Shown piece by piece: positions 43,618-54,329 of a stretch of DNA of 64,000 nt. Every line of letters starts with the position of its first letter. Positions within the stretch are counted from its first letter, which is position 1. Position numbers and translations under genes: made by a program. The notes below the pieces were generated by a model. It was given only the letters and a program-made list of their open reading frames with translations. It was not told where the DNA came from and made no database searches. The stretch covers positions 62,001-126,000 of the forward strand of contig NZ_JAADJT010000014.1 of assembly GCF_011090165.1 (NCBI RefSeq). Direction: 5' to 3'. The stretch is from Duganella aceris (lineage in GTDB: Bacteria; Pseudomonadota; Gammaproteobacteria; Burkholderiales; Burkholderiaceae_D).

Positions 43618-44724
43618 TCAGACCGACGCCACCGGCGTGACCAGCACTTCGCCGTCGACGATGCGGCAATCGATGATGTGGCTGCGCGAGACCGGAACGT
43701 GCCTTGAGAACAGGTCGTCGTATTTGCCGGCGTCCTCCAGCCGCAGGTCGATGCGGAACTCGACCAGGTTGTTGGTGGCCTGCACCTCGCGCAGGCGCTG
43801 CTTGCGGATGTCCGCCTCCTTGTCGCTGCGGCCGTGCATCTCCGGCCCTTCGAAGTAGCGGATCAGCGCGCACTCGATGACATCGATGCGGTCCTTGAGC
43901 AGCATGTCGGTCGCCACCGGATTCTGGTTGACCTCCAGCTCGGCCGGATCGCCGTCGTCCGACATCACTTCGACGTTCATGCGCTGGATCAGCAGCAGCA
44001 TGTCGTTGTCTTCGCTGTTGTTCTGGTGGATGCGCTGCACCGGCGTCAGGCGCGCGCGCGCCAGCCGGCCGAGCGGATCCTTGGTCTGGCCGACGTACTG
44101 CACCTTGCTCTGGAAGGTCAGGCTGTTCTCATACTGCTGCAGCACGTCGTGGATCGACAGCGCTTCGATCAGTCCGCCCCAGTTGAGCGTGATGAAGCGG
44201 TCGGTCAGCACCACGGTCGGCTTCTTCAGCGTGGCGGCGAATGGTACTTGTAGTTCAATGGTCAGGCTGTCGCGTTTTTCCTCGGTGCCCACCAGCAGCG
44301 GAATGGTCAGCTTCAGCGAGAAGAAGCCCCAGCTGGTGCTGCGCGCCGCGTCGAAGCGCACGCGCGGGCGGTTGACGACGAAATAGATCAGGCGCTTTTC
44401 GCTGGTCGCCTCCAGGTCGAACTGCATGCGGCGCAGATGCCGCCCGACCGGGTCGCGGATATCGGGAATCTCGGGGAAGCCGGCCACCAGGTCGTACCAG
44501 TGATACTTGGCGTCGGCGATGCTGACCACCCAGGTCTGCGGCGCGGCGGTTCGTTGCGGCATCAGCGGCAGCAGGTCGTCGAGCTCCTCCGGCGCCGGCG
44601 CCAGCAGGTCGTGGAAGGGTTCCGGCGCCTCGGCGAACAAGGCGCCGACGCCCAACTCCTCCGGCGAAGGATCCGGATAGTCCTCGTCGTCGCCGGCGGT
44701 CAGGTCGGGCTGTTCGGCGCTCAT
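43618..44724 (-). CDS. Unknown protein with degenerate GIY-YIG-like core, paralog A
   Basis: 368 residues. An acidic N-terminus (1-58) is followed by a region shared with the next gene: DAKYHWYDLVAGF (71), PFAATLKKPTVVL (161), NWGGLIEALSIHDVLQ (181), YVGQTKDP (210) and DVIECALIRYFEG (281). The YVGQT strand followed by an ...EAALIRYF helix with a Glu (284) resembles the YIG half and catalytic-Glu helix of GIY-YIG nucleases; the GIY strand is not evident. No signal peptide. It may be a divergent nuclease or a non-catalytic relative. The start is ATG 44724. Confidence 0.55.
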   Translation of the reverse strand: MSAEQPDLTAGDDEDYPDPSPEELGVGALFAEAPEPFHDLLAPAPEELDDLLPLMPQRTAAPQTWVVSIADAKYHWYDLVAGFPEIPDIRDPVGRHLRRMQFDLEATSEKRLIYFVVNRPRVRFDAARSTSWGFFSLKLTIPLLVGTEEKRDSLTIELQVPFAATLKKPTVVLTDRFITLNWGGLIEALSIHDVLQQYENSLTFQSKVQYVGQTKDPLGRLARARLTPVQRIHQNNSEDNDMLLLIQRMNVEVMSDDGDPAELEVNQNPVATDMLLKDRIDVIECALIRYFEGPEMHGRSDKEADIRKQRLREVQATNNLVEFRIDLRLEDAGKYDDLFSRHVPVSRSHIIDCRIVDGEVLVTPVASV

Positions 44725-44849
44725 GCTGCGTGTTCCAAGTGGTTCATAGTGCTGTGCTGGAGTGATATCCCCTAGTATAGTCGTTCCCGCACTATATTTC
44801 CATGTGGCAACGGAGGGGAATGCCGTTTGATCACCCAATGTAACACTAG

Positions 44850-45890
44850 TTAGCTCTTGGATCCCTTCGGCGTCTCCGGTATCGGCATGGGCGCAACATG
44901 CGCCACGCCGTCGGCGATGAAGCAGCTCAGCAGATGACGCTTGCCCGCGCGCGCGAACTCGGAATTCAGGACGCTGTAGTTGGCCGCGTCGGCGAGCTCG
45001 TGGTCGATGCTGAACTGCACCAGGTGGTTGCTGTCCTTGACCTGGTTCAGCCGCGCGGCGCGCGCCGCGCTTTCCTCGACGCCGCGCACGCGCGGCGCGG
45101 CGCCTTCGAAATAACGGATCATCGCCGCCTCGATGACGTCCATGCGTTCGGCCAGCAGCGCGTCGGCCGCCAGCGGATGGGCGTTGTGCGGCAGCTCGGC
45201 CGGGTCGCCGTCGGCGCAGCTGACCACGATCTCCATGCGCTGCACCAGCAGCAGGGTGTCGTAGTCCAGACCGAATTTGGCGCGCAGCTTTTGCAGCGCC
45301 GGCAGCCGTCCCTTGGACAACAGCGCCTCCGGATCGCGGGTCTGGCCGACGTACACCACCTTGTTCGGGATGCGCAACTGGTGCGCGTAGTGCTGCAGCA
45401 CGTCGTGGATCGACAAGGCCTCGACGAAGCCGCCCCAGTTGAGGGTGATAAAGTTTTCGGTCAGCGTCACCGCCGGTTTTTTCAGCGTCGCGGCGAACGG
45501 CACCGTCAGCTCGATGGTGAGGTGGTCCTTGGCCTGCTCGCCGCCGATCAGCAGCGGCAGCGTCAGCTTCAGCGAGAAAAAGCCCCACTGCACCGCGCCG
45601 GCCACGTCGAAGCGCACCCGGGGCCGGGTCACGGCGAAGAACAGATGGCGCTTTTCCGCCACCGCCTCCAGCTCGAACTGGGTGCGGCGCAGATAGCGGC
45701 CGATCGGATCGCGGATGTCGGGCTTGTCGATGAAGCCGGCCACCAGGTCGTACCAGTGGTATTTGGCGTCGGCGACGCGCACCATCCAGCTTTGCGGCGC
45801 GGCGGTGTGCTGCGGCCTGGCCTCGGGCGGCAGGGCGAGCGGATCGGAGTTCGGCTGCGGGGTTTGGGCAGCCTGCTCAGGAAGGTTCAT
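44850..45890 (-). CDS. Unknown protein with degenerate GIY-YIG-like core, paralog B
   Basis: 346 residues, colinear with paralog A almost without gaps from residue 32 on (offset 30): DAKYHWYDLVAGF (41), PFAATLKKPAVTL (131), NWGGFVEALSIHDVLQ (151), YVGQTRDP (180), DVIEAAMIRYFEG (251, Glu254). The N-terminus is Pro-rich and not acidic. AGGAG is 4 nt before the ATG at 45890. It lies upstream of paralog A on the same strand, separated by 125 bp, so they arose by tandem duplication and may be co-expressed. The 151-bp gap before it holds no gene and is AT-rich near 45961-46000, a likely promoter. Confidence 0.55.
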   Translation of the reverse strand: MNLPEQAAQTPQPNSDPLALPPEARPQHTAAPQSWMVRVADAKYHWYDLVAGFIDKPDIRDPIGRYLRRTQFELEAVAEKRHLFFAVTRPRVRFDVAGAVQWGFFSLKLTLPLLIGGEQAKDHLTIELTVPFAATLKKPAVTLTENFITLNWGGFVEALSIHDVLQHYAHQLRIPNKVVYVGQTRDPEALLSKGRLPALQKLRAKFGLDYDTLLLVQRMEIVVSCADGDPAELPHNAHPLAADALLAERMDVIEAAMIRYFEGAAPRVRGVEESAARAARLNQVKDSNHLVQFSIDHELADAANYSVLNSEFARAGKRHLLSCFIADGVAHVAPMPIPETPKGSKS

Positions 45891-46041
45891 GATGCTCCTG
45901 ATGGAAAGTGAGGTGGTCGTCGGCTGCGCCTCCCGTTCCATCAGCGGTTTCTTGGCTAAATGGAACTAAGTATTTCTACGCAGAAATTAAAGACTATACC
46001 TACTCTGTCCATACGGCAACATATTTGTGCGGTGTGCGGCC

Positions 46042-46731
46042 TCAGGCCGCGATCGCCTGGGCGGATGAGACGTTTTGCAGCAACACCAATATTTCGGTCG
46101 GCGCCAGCAGCAGGTGGTCGGCCTGCCAGCTTTGCGGTTCGAGCGGGCCGCAATAGCCCCAGCCGGCGGCGATGGTCGGCATCGCCGCCGCCTTGCCGGC
46201 CTGGATGTCGCGCAGATCGTCGCCGACGTACCAGCATTGTTCCGGCGCCAGGCCCAGCCGGGCGGCCGCCTCCAGCAGCGGGGCGGGGTGCGGCTTGGGG
46301 TGGGCGGTGGTGTCGCCCGAGACCACGCAGGCGGCGTGGCCCAGGCCGATCTGCGGCAGCAGCGGATCGGTGAAGCGGGCCGGCTTGTTGGTCACCACGC
46401 CCCAGCGCAGACCGGCCGCTTCGATGCCGGCCAGCAGTTCGACCACGCCGGGGAACAGGCTGCTGTGCACCGCCATCGCGGCCGCGTAATTGTCGAGGAA
46501 GCCGTCGCGCAGCTCGGTGTAGCCGGCGTCGTCCGGCTTGACGCCGAACGAGGCGCCGATCATGCCGCGCGCGCCGGCCGAGGCGGTCGGGCGCAGGATG
46601 TCGTAGGCGGTCGGCTCCAGGCCGCGCGCGGTGCGCAGCAGGTTGACGGCGGCGGCCAGGTCGGGCGCGGTGTCGGCCAGCGTCCCGTCGAGGTCGAACA
46701 GGATGGCGCGCGGGGCGGAGGTCGGGATCAT
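46042..46731 (-). CDS. gph: Phosphoglycolate phosphatase (HAD superfamily)
   Basis: 229 residues with HAD motif I ILFDLDGTLADTAPDL, motif II VVTNKPARF, Lys in HPKPHPAPLLEAA and motif IV YVGDDLRDIQAGKAA. It removes phosphate from 2-phosphoglycolate and similar side products. The ATG at 46731 is 14 bp after ubiG, with which it forms the usual ubiG-gph pair. Its ribosome site is weak. Confidence 0.9.
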   Translation of the reverse strand: MIPTSAPRAILFDLDGTLADTAPDLAAAVNLLRTARGLEPTAYDILRPTASAGARGMIGASFGVKPDDAGYTELRDGFLDNYAAAMAVHSSLFPGVVELLAGIEAAGLRWGVVTNKPARFTDPLLPQIGLGHAACVVSGDTTAHPKPHPAPLLEAAARLGLAPEQCWYVGDDLRDIQAGKAAAMPTIAAGWGYCGPLEPQSWQADHLLLAPTEILVLLQNVSSAQAIAA

Positions 46732-46745
46732 AAAAATATCGGAAA

Positions 46746-47441
46746 TTAAAGCGGACGGCTGGTGGCCACCAGATAGTTGACGCTGGTGTCGTCGTTGAGC
46801 GAGTAGATCTTGGTCAGCGGGTTGTAGCCCATGCCCTTGAAGCCCTTGACGTCGAGCCCGGCGGTGCGCACGTATTGCGACAGCTCGGACGGCGTGATGA
46901 ACTTGTCGTAATCGTGGGTGCCCTTGGGCAGCATGCGCAGCAGGTACTCGGCGCCGATGACGGCGAACAGGTAGGCCTTGGGATTGCGGTTCAGCGTCGA
47001 GAAGAACACGTGGCCGCCCGGCTTGACCAGCGTCGCGGCGGCGCGCACGATGGCGCCCGGGTCCGGCACGTGTTCCAGCATCTCCATGCAAGTGACGACG
47101 TCGAACTGGCCGGCCTCCTGGGCCGCCATCTCTTCGGCGGCGATCAGCTTGTAGCGCACCTGCACGCCGGATTCCAGCGAGTGCAGGTCGGCCACTTTCA
47201 GCGCCTTTTCCGACAGGTCGATGCCGGTCACCGTGGCGCCCTTGCGCGCCATCGATTCGGACAGGATGCCGCCGCCGCAGCCGATGTCGATCACGTTCTT
47301 GCCGGCCAGCGGCACGCGGGCGTTGATCCATTCCAGGCGCAGCGGATTGATTTCATGCAGCGGGCGGAACTCGGACGTCGGATCCCACCAGCGGTGGGCC
47401 AGTTCGGAGAATTTCTGTATTTCTAAAGGATCGGCGTTCAT
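46746..47441 (-). CDS. ubiG: Ubiquinone biosynthesis O-methyltransferase UbiG
   Basis: Performs both O-methylations of the ubiquinone ring. 231 residues with KFSELAHRWWDPTSEFRPLHEINPLRLEWI at the start and motif I VIDIGCGGGILSESMARKGATVTGIDLS near residue 55. The ATG at 47441 is preferred to the TTG three codons earlier. The gene precedes gph and follows the terminator of ompA. Confidence 0.95.
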   Translation of the reverse strand: MNADPLEIQKFSELAHRWWDPTSEFRPLHEINPLRLEWINARVPLAGKNVIDIGCGGGILSESMARKGATVTGIDLSEKALKVADLHSLESGVQVRYKLIAAEEMAAQEAGQFDVVTCMEMLEHVPDPGAIVRAAATLVKPGGHVFFSTLNRNPKAYLFAVIGAEYLLRMLPKGTHDYDKFITPSELSQYVRTAGLDVKGFKGMGYNPLTKIYSLNDDTSVNYLVATSRPL

Positions 47442-47493
47442 GGGCTGCAATGTTAGGGACGAATCCCGCTATTCTAAATCAGCGGACGTAAAA

Positions 47494-47515
47494 AAACCCC
47501 GCCGCAGCGGGGTTT
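47494..47515 (-). terminator. ompA terminator
   Basis: A 9-bp stem AAACCCCGC / GCGGGGTTT lies directly after the ompA stop on the minus strand and is followed by a T-run. Confidence 0.85.
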
Positions 47516-47533
47516 CGTGTGGCTCAGCTTAAA

Positions 47534-48247
47534 TTACTTGCTGGTGCCGACAACTTCGATTTCCACGCGACGGTTCTTGGCGCGGCCTTCGGCGGTCTTG
47601 TTGTCCGCAACCGGCTGTTTCTCGCCCTTGCCTTCGGTGTACACGCGGTTGGCTTCAACACCTTTGGAGATGATGTAGGCCTTGACCGCTTCAGCGCGGC
47701 GTACCGACAGCTTCTGGTTGTACTCGTCCGAACCAACGGAGTCGGTATGGCCGACGGCGATGATGACTTCCAGGTTGATCGAACCCAGTTTCGATGCCAC
47801 GTCGTCCAGCTTGGCTTTGCCTTCAGGCTTCAGCACGGCTTTGTCGAAGTCGAAGAAGGCGTCGGCGGCGAAGCTGACTTTCTGCGCGGTCGGCACTGGC
47901 ACTGGCACTGGGGCCGGTGCTGGCGCAGGAGCCGGCGCGACCGGCGGCGCTGGTGGCGGCGGCGGTGCTACGCACTTGCCGTTTTCCAGCTTCTCTGGCT
48001 CAACGCACAGTGGCAGATCGCAACCTGGCACGGCATCGGCCGGGGTCCAGTAACCGGTGCGCCAGCACAGGCCGAACGGGTCACGGGCGATGACGCCGCG
48101 TGCATCCTGAACGTAGGCGCTCTTAGGCGTCGCTGCTTTGATGTCCGTGGTGACTGGTGCGTATGGTGGCGCGGTCGGGGTCGTTTGTGCGATTGCCGAG
48201 GCGGCGAACAGTGCCGAAACAGCCAACATCGAAATAATTTTTTTCAT
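47534..48247 (-). CDS. ompA: OmpA-family outer-membrane protein
   Basis: 237 residues. A signal peptide (SMLAVSALFAASAIA) is followed by a short N-terminal region with four Cys (GLCWRTGYW, GCDLPLCVEPE), a Pro/Ala hinge (about 95-120) and the C-terminal peptidoglycan-binding OmpA domain (FFDFDKAVLKPEGKAKLDDV, VGHTDSVGSDEYNQKLSVRRAEAVKAYI, NRRVEI). There is no full eight-strand barrel, so it is a short OmpA-type lipid-free protein. AAGGAA precedes the ATG. It is divergent from gyrA. Confidence 0.9.
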   Translation of the reverse strand: MKKIISMLAVSALFAASAIAQTTPTAPPYAPVTTDIKAATPKSAYVQDARGVIARDPFGLCWRTGYWTPADAVPGCDLPLCVEPEKLENGKCVAPPPPPAPPVAPAPAPAPAPVPVPVPTAQKVSFAADAFFDFDKAVLKPEGKAKLDDVASKLGSINLEVIIAVGHTDSVGSDEYNQKLSVRRAEAVKAYIISKGVEANRVYTEGKGEKQPVADNKTAEGRAKNRRVEIEVVGTSK

Positions 48248-48310
48248 ATTTTTTTCCTTTCGGGGGTGATATCCGCAGAGAAACTGCGCGACGTGTAATA
48301 CGTGGCCGGA

Positions 48311-48316
48311 ATTCTA
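48311..48316 (-). promoter_or_regulatory. Extended -10 of the ompA promoter
   Basis: TGG-TAGAAT on the minus strand gives an extended -10 and a leader of about 60 nt. This lies in a 446-bp gap (48248-48693) that holds no gene: the ompA and gyrA promoters, one strong hairpin and AT-rich DNA. Confidence 0.45.
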
Positions 48317-48403
48317 CCACGCAGGGGCGTCGTGCTCATTTCCCGCTTGCGAAACAAGCAATTGACTTCTGGGCCATTTTGCCACAAGCAATCCTGACCG
48401 ATA

Positions 48404-48428
48404 AAAAGGCGACAACATGGCGCCTTTT
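48404..48428 (-). terminator. Isolated terminator-like hairpin upstream of ompA
   Basis: A stem AAAAGGCG / CGCCTTTT has a 9-nt loop followed by TATC on the minus strand. No gene precedes it closely, so it may end a small RNA or read-through transcript. Confidence 0.4.
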
Positions 48429-48585
48429 CGATTTCAACCAAAATGTTGTTTTGTTGCAACGTGATTGTCGATAATAAATGAGTAATGTGTCCAGAATATT
48501 ACAAGGTGTTACATAGCGTTGTATCGTGCGCACCCCTTGCGGGCGCTGGGCGGGCGGCGGATTTGTGCTGGTTGCCCTGCGCCCA

Positions 48586-48594
48586 TGCTAAAAT
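48586..48594 (+). promoter_or_regulatory. Extended -10 of the gyrA promoter
   Basis: TGC-TAAAAT fits an extended -10; no clear -35 is visible at 17 bp. The leader would be about 90 nt. Confidence 0.4.
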
Positions 48595-48693
48595 CGCTAG
48601 CTTGCCTGTCCCCTGGGAGGGGCGGCGCAGGAATGCAGTACGTGCGGCATACATTGCTTAATAAACCACAGTCAAAGATCAGTCGACCCGCCA

Positions 48694-51348
<2,655 letters not shown>

Positions 51349-51443
51349 AGCCGGGGACGCGAGTCCACCGCCAGCGGGGCCAGCTTCTATTGCGCGATTG
51401 ATGCGACAATAAGACTGGCCCCGTATTCATTTTGAAAGCAGAC

Positions 51444-52019
51444 ATGAAAAAAATCATTGCAAGCATCTTCGCCTCGGTGGTCCTGGCCGGCGCCGCGCCG
51501 GTGTTCGCGCAGAGCGCCCCGGTTGCCTCCGCCGCCGCGCCGGCCGCCGATCCGGCCGCGCTGGCCGCCGCGCGCGAGATGTTCGACGCCATGAACTACA
51601 GCACCCTGTTGAGCGGCATGATGCGCCAGATGGGGCAGGGCATCGGCTCGTCGATGCGCGCCGGCGCCGAAGCCGCGATCAACAACAACGCCAAGATGAG
51701 CGCCGAGCAGAAAAAGCAGGCGCTGGCGAAGATGGAAACCGAACTGCCGGCCGCGATCAACGCCCTGCAGGGATTGATGAACGACCAGACCGTGGTCGAC
51801 GAGATCCTGAGCGAAACCGTGCCGCTGTACGCGCGCACCTACACCGCCGATGAACTGAAGCAGATCACCGCGTTCTACCGCACCCCGGTCGGCGCCAAGA
51901 TGCTGGCGACCACGCCGCAGCTGATGCAGGCGGGCATGCAGATCGGCCAGCAGGTATTCGTGCGCCGCGTCGGCCCGCTGATGGAAAAGCTGCAGGCGCA
52001 GCAAACCAAGAAACCGTAA
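51444..52019 (+). CDS. Exported DUF2059 protein
   Basis: 191 residues. A signal peptide (IASIFASVVLAGAAPVFA) is followed by an Ala-rich stretch and the DUF2059 domain (DEILSETVPLYARTYTADELKQITAFYRTPVGAKMLATTPQLM). Family members are periplasmic and helical, of unknown role. It starts with ATG 51444; a TTG 12 nt earlier is in frame. A long imperfect hairpin GGGGCCAG...CTGGCCCC (51375-51424) precedes it and may end gyrA transcription. serC follows 20 bp later. Confidence 0.88.
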   Translation: MKKIIASIFASVVLAGAAPVFAQSAPVASAAAPAADPAALAAAREMFDAMNYSTLLSGMMRQMGQGIGSSMRAGAEAAINNNAKMSAEQKKQALAKMETELPAAINALQGLMNDQTVVDEILSETVPLYARTYTADELKQITAFYRTPVGAKMLATTPQLMQAGMQIGQQVFVRRVGPLMEKLQAQQTKKP

Positions 52020-52039
52020 CAACTGATAAGGACCGCATA

Positions 52040-53152
52040 GTGACCCACATCTACAACTTCTCGGCCGGCCCCGCCATACTGCCGAAGGAAGTGCTGGCGC
52101 AAGCCGCTGCCGAAATGCTGGACTGGCATGGCAGCGGCATGTCCGTCATGGAGATGAGCCACCGCGGGCCGGAGTTTATGTCGATTTACAAGGCGGCCGA
52201 GCGCGATCTGCGCGAGCTGCTGGCAGTGCCGGACAATTACAAGATCTTGTTCATGCAGGGCGGCGGACTGTCGCAGAACGCCCTGATCCCGCTGAACCTC
52301 GTCGGCCACAAGCCGCAGCCAGCGACCATCGATTTTATCCATACCGGCTCGTGGTCGGGCAAATCCATCAAGGAAGCCGCCAAGTACGCCAACGTCAACG
52401 TCGCCGCGTCGTCGATGACGTCGGTGCCGCCGCAATCGGAGTGGAAGCTCACGCCGGGCGCCGCCTATCTGCACATGTGCACCAACGAGACCATCGACGG
52501 CGTCGAATATGATTTCGACGCCGGCGTGCCGGCGGCCGTCGACGGCGTGCAGCTGGTGGCCGACATGTCGTCGCACATTCTGTCGCGCCGCGTCGACGTG
52601 TCGAAGTACGGCGTCATCTTCGCCGGCGCGCAGAAGAACATCGGCCCGGCCGGCGTCACCATCGTCATCGTGCGCGAGGATTTGCTGGGCAAGGCGCTGC
52701 CGGCCTGCCCGTCGGCGTTCGACTTCAAGCTGGTGGCCGACAACGAATCGATGTACAACACGCCGCCGACCTACGGCATCTACATCGCCGGCCTGGTGTT
52801 CCAGTGGCTGAAGCGGCAGGGCGGCGTGGCCGAGATGGAAAAGCGCGCCATCGCCAAGGCCGAGCTGCTGTACGCCGCGCTGGACGCCAGCGATTTTTAT
52901 GAGACCCGCGTCGCGAAGCAAAGCCGCTCGCGCATGAACGTACCCTTCTACCTGAAGGACGAGAGCGGGAACGAAGCATTCCTGGCCGGCGCCAAAGCGC
53001 GCGGGCTGCTGCAACTGAAGGGCCACAAGTCCGTCGGCGGTATGCGCGCATCGATCTACAACGCGATGCCTATCGAGGGCGTGCAAGCGCTCGTAGACTA
53101 CTTGAACGAATTCGCCGGCCGCCGTCATTCCCGCGAAAGCGGGAATCCATAG
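52040..53152 (+). CDS. serC: Phosphoserine aminotransferase
   Basis: 370 residues. It converts phosphohydroxypyruvate to phosphoserine, and acts also in pyridoxine synthesis. Features are IYNFSAGPAILPKEVL, SHRGPEFMSIYKAAE and the PLP lysine in FAGAQKNIGPAGVTIVIVRED near residue 198. It starts at GTG 52040 with AAGGA 9 nt upstream. The last ten residues (RRHSRESGNP) are encoded by the inserted repeat at 53122-53203, so the original C-terminus (NEFA...) has been extended. Confidence 0.95.
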   Translation: MTHIYNFSAGPAILPKEVLAQAAAEMLDWHGSGMSVMEMSHRGPEFMSIYKAAERDLRELLAVPDNYKILFMQGGGLSQNALIPLNLVGHKPQPATIDFIHTGSWSGKSIKEAAKYANVNVAASSMTSVPPQSEWKLTPGAAYLHMCTNETIDGVEYDFDAGVPAAVDGVQLVADMSSHILSRRVDVSKYGVIFAGAQKNIGPAGVTIVIVREDLLGKALPACPSAFDFKLVADNESMYNTPPTYGIYIAGLVFQWLKRQGGVAEMEKRAIAKAELLYAALDASDFYETRVAKQSRSRMNVPFYLKDESGNEAFLAGAKARGLLQLKGHKSVGGMRASIYNAMPIEGVQALVDYLNEFAGRRHSRESGNP

Positions 53153-53203
53153 AACGCGTGGAATGACGCTCAGCATGGATTCCCGCCTGCGCGGGAATGA
53201 CGG
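53122..53203. repeat. REPIN-like inverted pair between serC and pheA
   Basis: Two 29-bp arms (53122-53150 and 53175-53203) are inverted copies differing at only a few positions. Each is itself a hairpin of the ATTCCCGCG...CGGGAAT type. The left arm contains the serC stop codon. Confidence 0.8.
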
Positions 53204-53235
53204 AGCGGCAGCCGACTGAAAAGATAAACGCCAAC

Positions 53236-54309
53236 ATGACAGACAAACTTATACCCCTGCGCGAGCAGATCGACGCCATCGATGCGCAGATCCTCGACCT
53301 GTTGAACCAGCGCGCCGCCGTGGCGCAGAAGGTGGGCCATATCAAGGCCGAGACCAACGCTCCGGTGTTCCGCCCCGAACGCGAAGCGCAGGTGCTGCGC
53401 GGTGTGGCCGAGCGCAATCCGGGCCCGATGGGCAACACCGAGCTGCAAACCATCTGGCGCGAAATCATGTCCGCCTGCCGCTCGCTGGAAAAGCGCGTCA
53501 CCATCGCCTTCCTCGGCCCGGCCGGCACCTACAGCGAACAGGCGGTGTACCAGCAGTTCGGCACCGCCGTCGACGTGCTGCCTTGCGCCTCGATCGATGA
53601 AGTGTTCCGCGCCACCGAGGCCGGCACCGCCGAATTCGGCGTGGTGCCGGTCGAGAATTCGACCGAGGGCGCCATCGGCCGCACGCTGGACCTGCTGCTG
53701 CACACGCCGCTGACCATCAGCGGCGAGGTGTCGATCGCGGTGCGTCACAGCCTGCTGACCGGCACCGGCAATATGGACGGCATCACCGCCATCTGCGCCC
53801 ACGCGCAGGCGCTGGCGCAGTGCCAGATCTGGTTGAACAATAATTATCCGGAGATCGAGCGCCGCGCCGTATCGTCCAACGCCGAAGCGGCGCGCATGGC
53901 GCGCGACGATCACGGCATCGCCGCCATCGCCGGCGAGCGTGCCGGCGTGCGCTACAGCCTGGGCACGGTCAAGGCCAACATCCAGGACGATCCGCACAAC
54001 CGCACCCGCTTCGCGGTGATTGGCCATCTGCAACCCGGCCCGTCGGGCGAGGACCGCACTTCGCTGGCGCTGGCCGCGCCGCACAAGGCCGGCTCGATCT
54101 ACCGCCTGCTTGGTTCGCTGGCGCAGCACAACGTCTCGATGACGCGCTTCGAATCGCGTCCGGCCCGCACCGGCACGTGGGAGTACTACTTCTACGTCGA
54201 CGTCGAAGGCCATATCGAGAACGAGGCCGTGGCCAAGGCGCTGGATGAATTGCAGGGCAACGCCGCGTTCTTCAAGGTGCTGGGATCGTATCCCGTCAGC
54301 CTGACCTGA
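53236..54309 (+). CDS. pheA: Chorismate mutase / prephenate dehydratase (P-protein)
   Basis: 357 residues. The N-terminal chorismate mutase is at 1-90 (LREQIDAIDAQILDLLNQRAAVAQKVGHIK). The prephenate dehydratase (about 95-270) has AFLGPAGTYSEQAV, GVVPVENSTEGAIGRTLDLL and the Thr-Arg-Phe active-site motif NRTRFAVIG. The C-terminal ACT domain senses phenylalanine (LLGSLAQHNVSMTRFESRPARTGTWEYYFYVDVEGH). The ATG at 53236 begins the domain; the open frame upstream is repeat DNA. Confidence 0.96.
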   Translation: MTDKLIPLREQIDAIDAQILDLLNQRAAVAQKVGHIKAETNAPVFRPEREAQVLRGVAERNPGPMGNTELQTIWREIMSACRSLEKRVTIAFLGPAGTYSEQAVYQQFGTAVDVLPCASIDEVFRATEAGTAEFGVVPVENSTEGAIGRTLDLLLHTPLTISGEVSIAVRHSLLTGTGNMDGITAICAHAQALAQCQIWLNNNYPEIERRAVSSNAEAARMARDDHGIAAIAGERAGVRYSLGTVKANIQDDPHNRTRFAVIGHLQPGPSGEDRTSLALAAPHKAGSIYRLLGSLAQHNVSMTRFESRPARTGTWEYYFYVDVEGHIENEAVAKALDELQGNAAFFKVLGSYPVSLT

Positions 54310-54329
54310 AACCAGAATAGAGAGAGACC

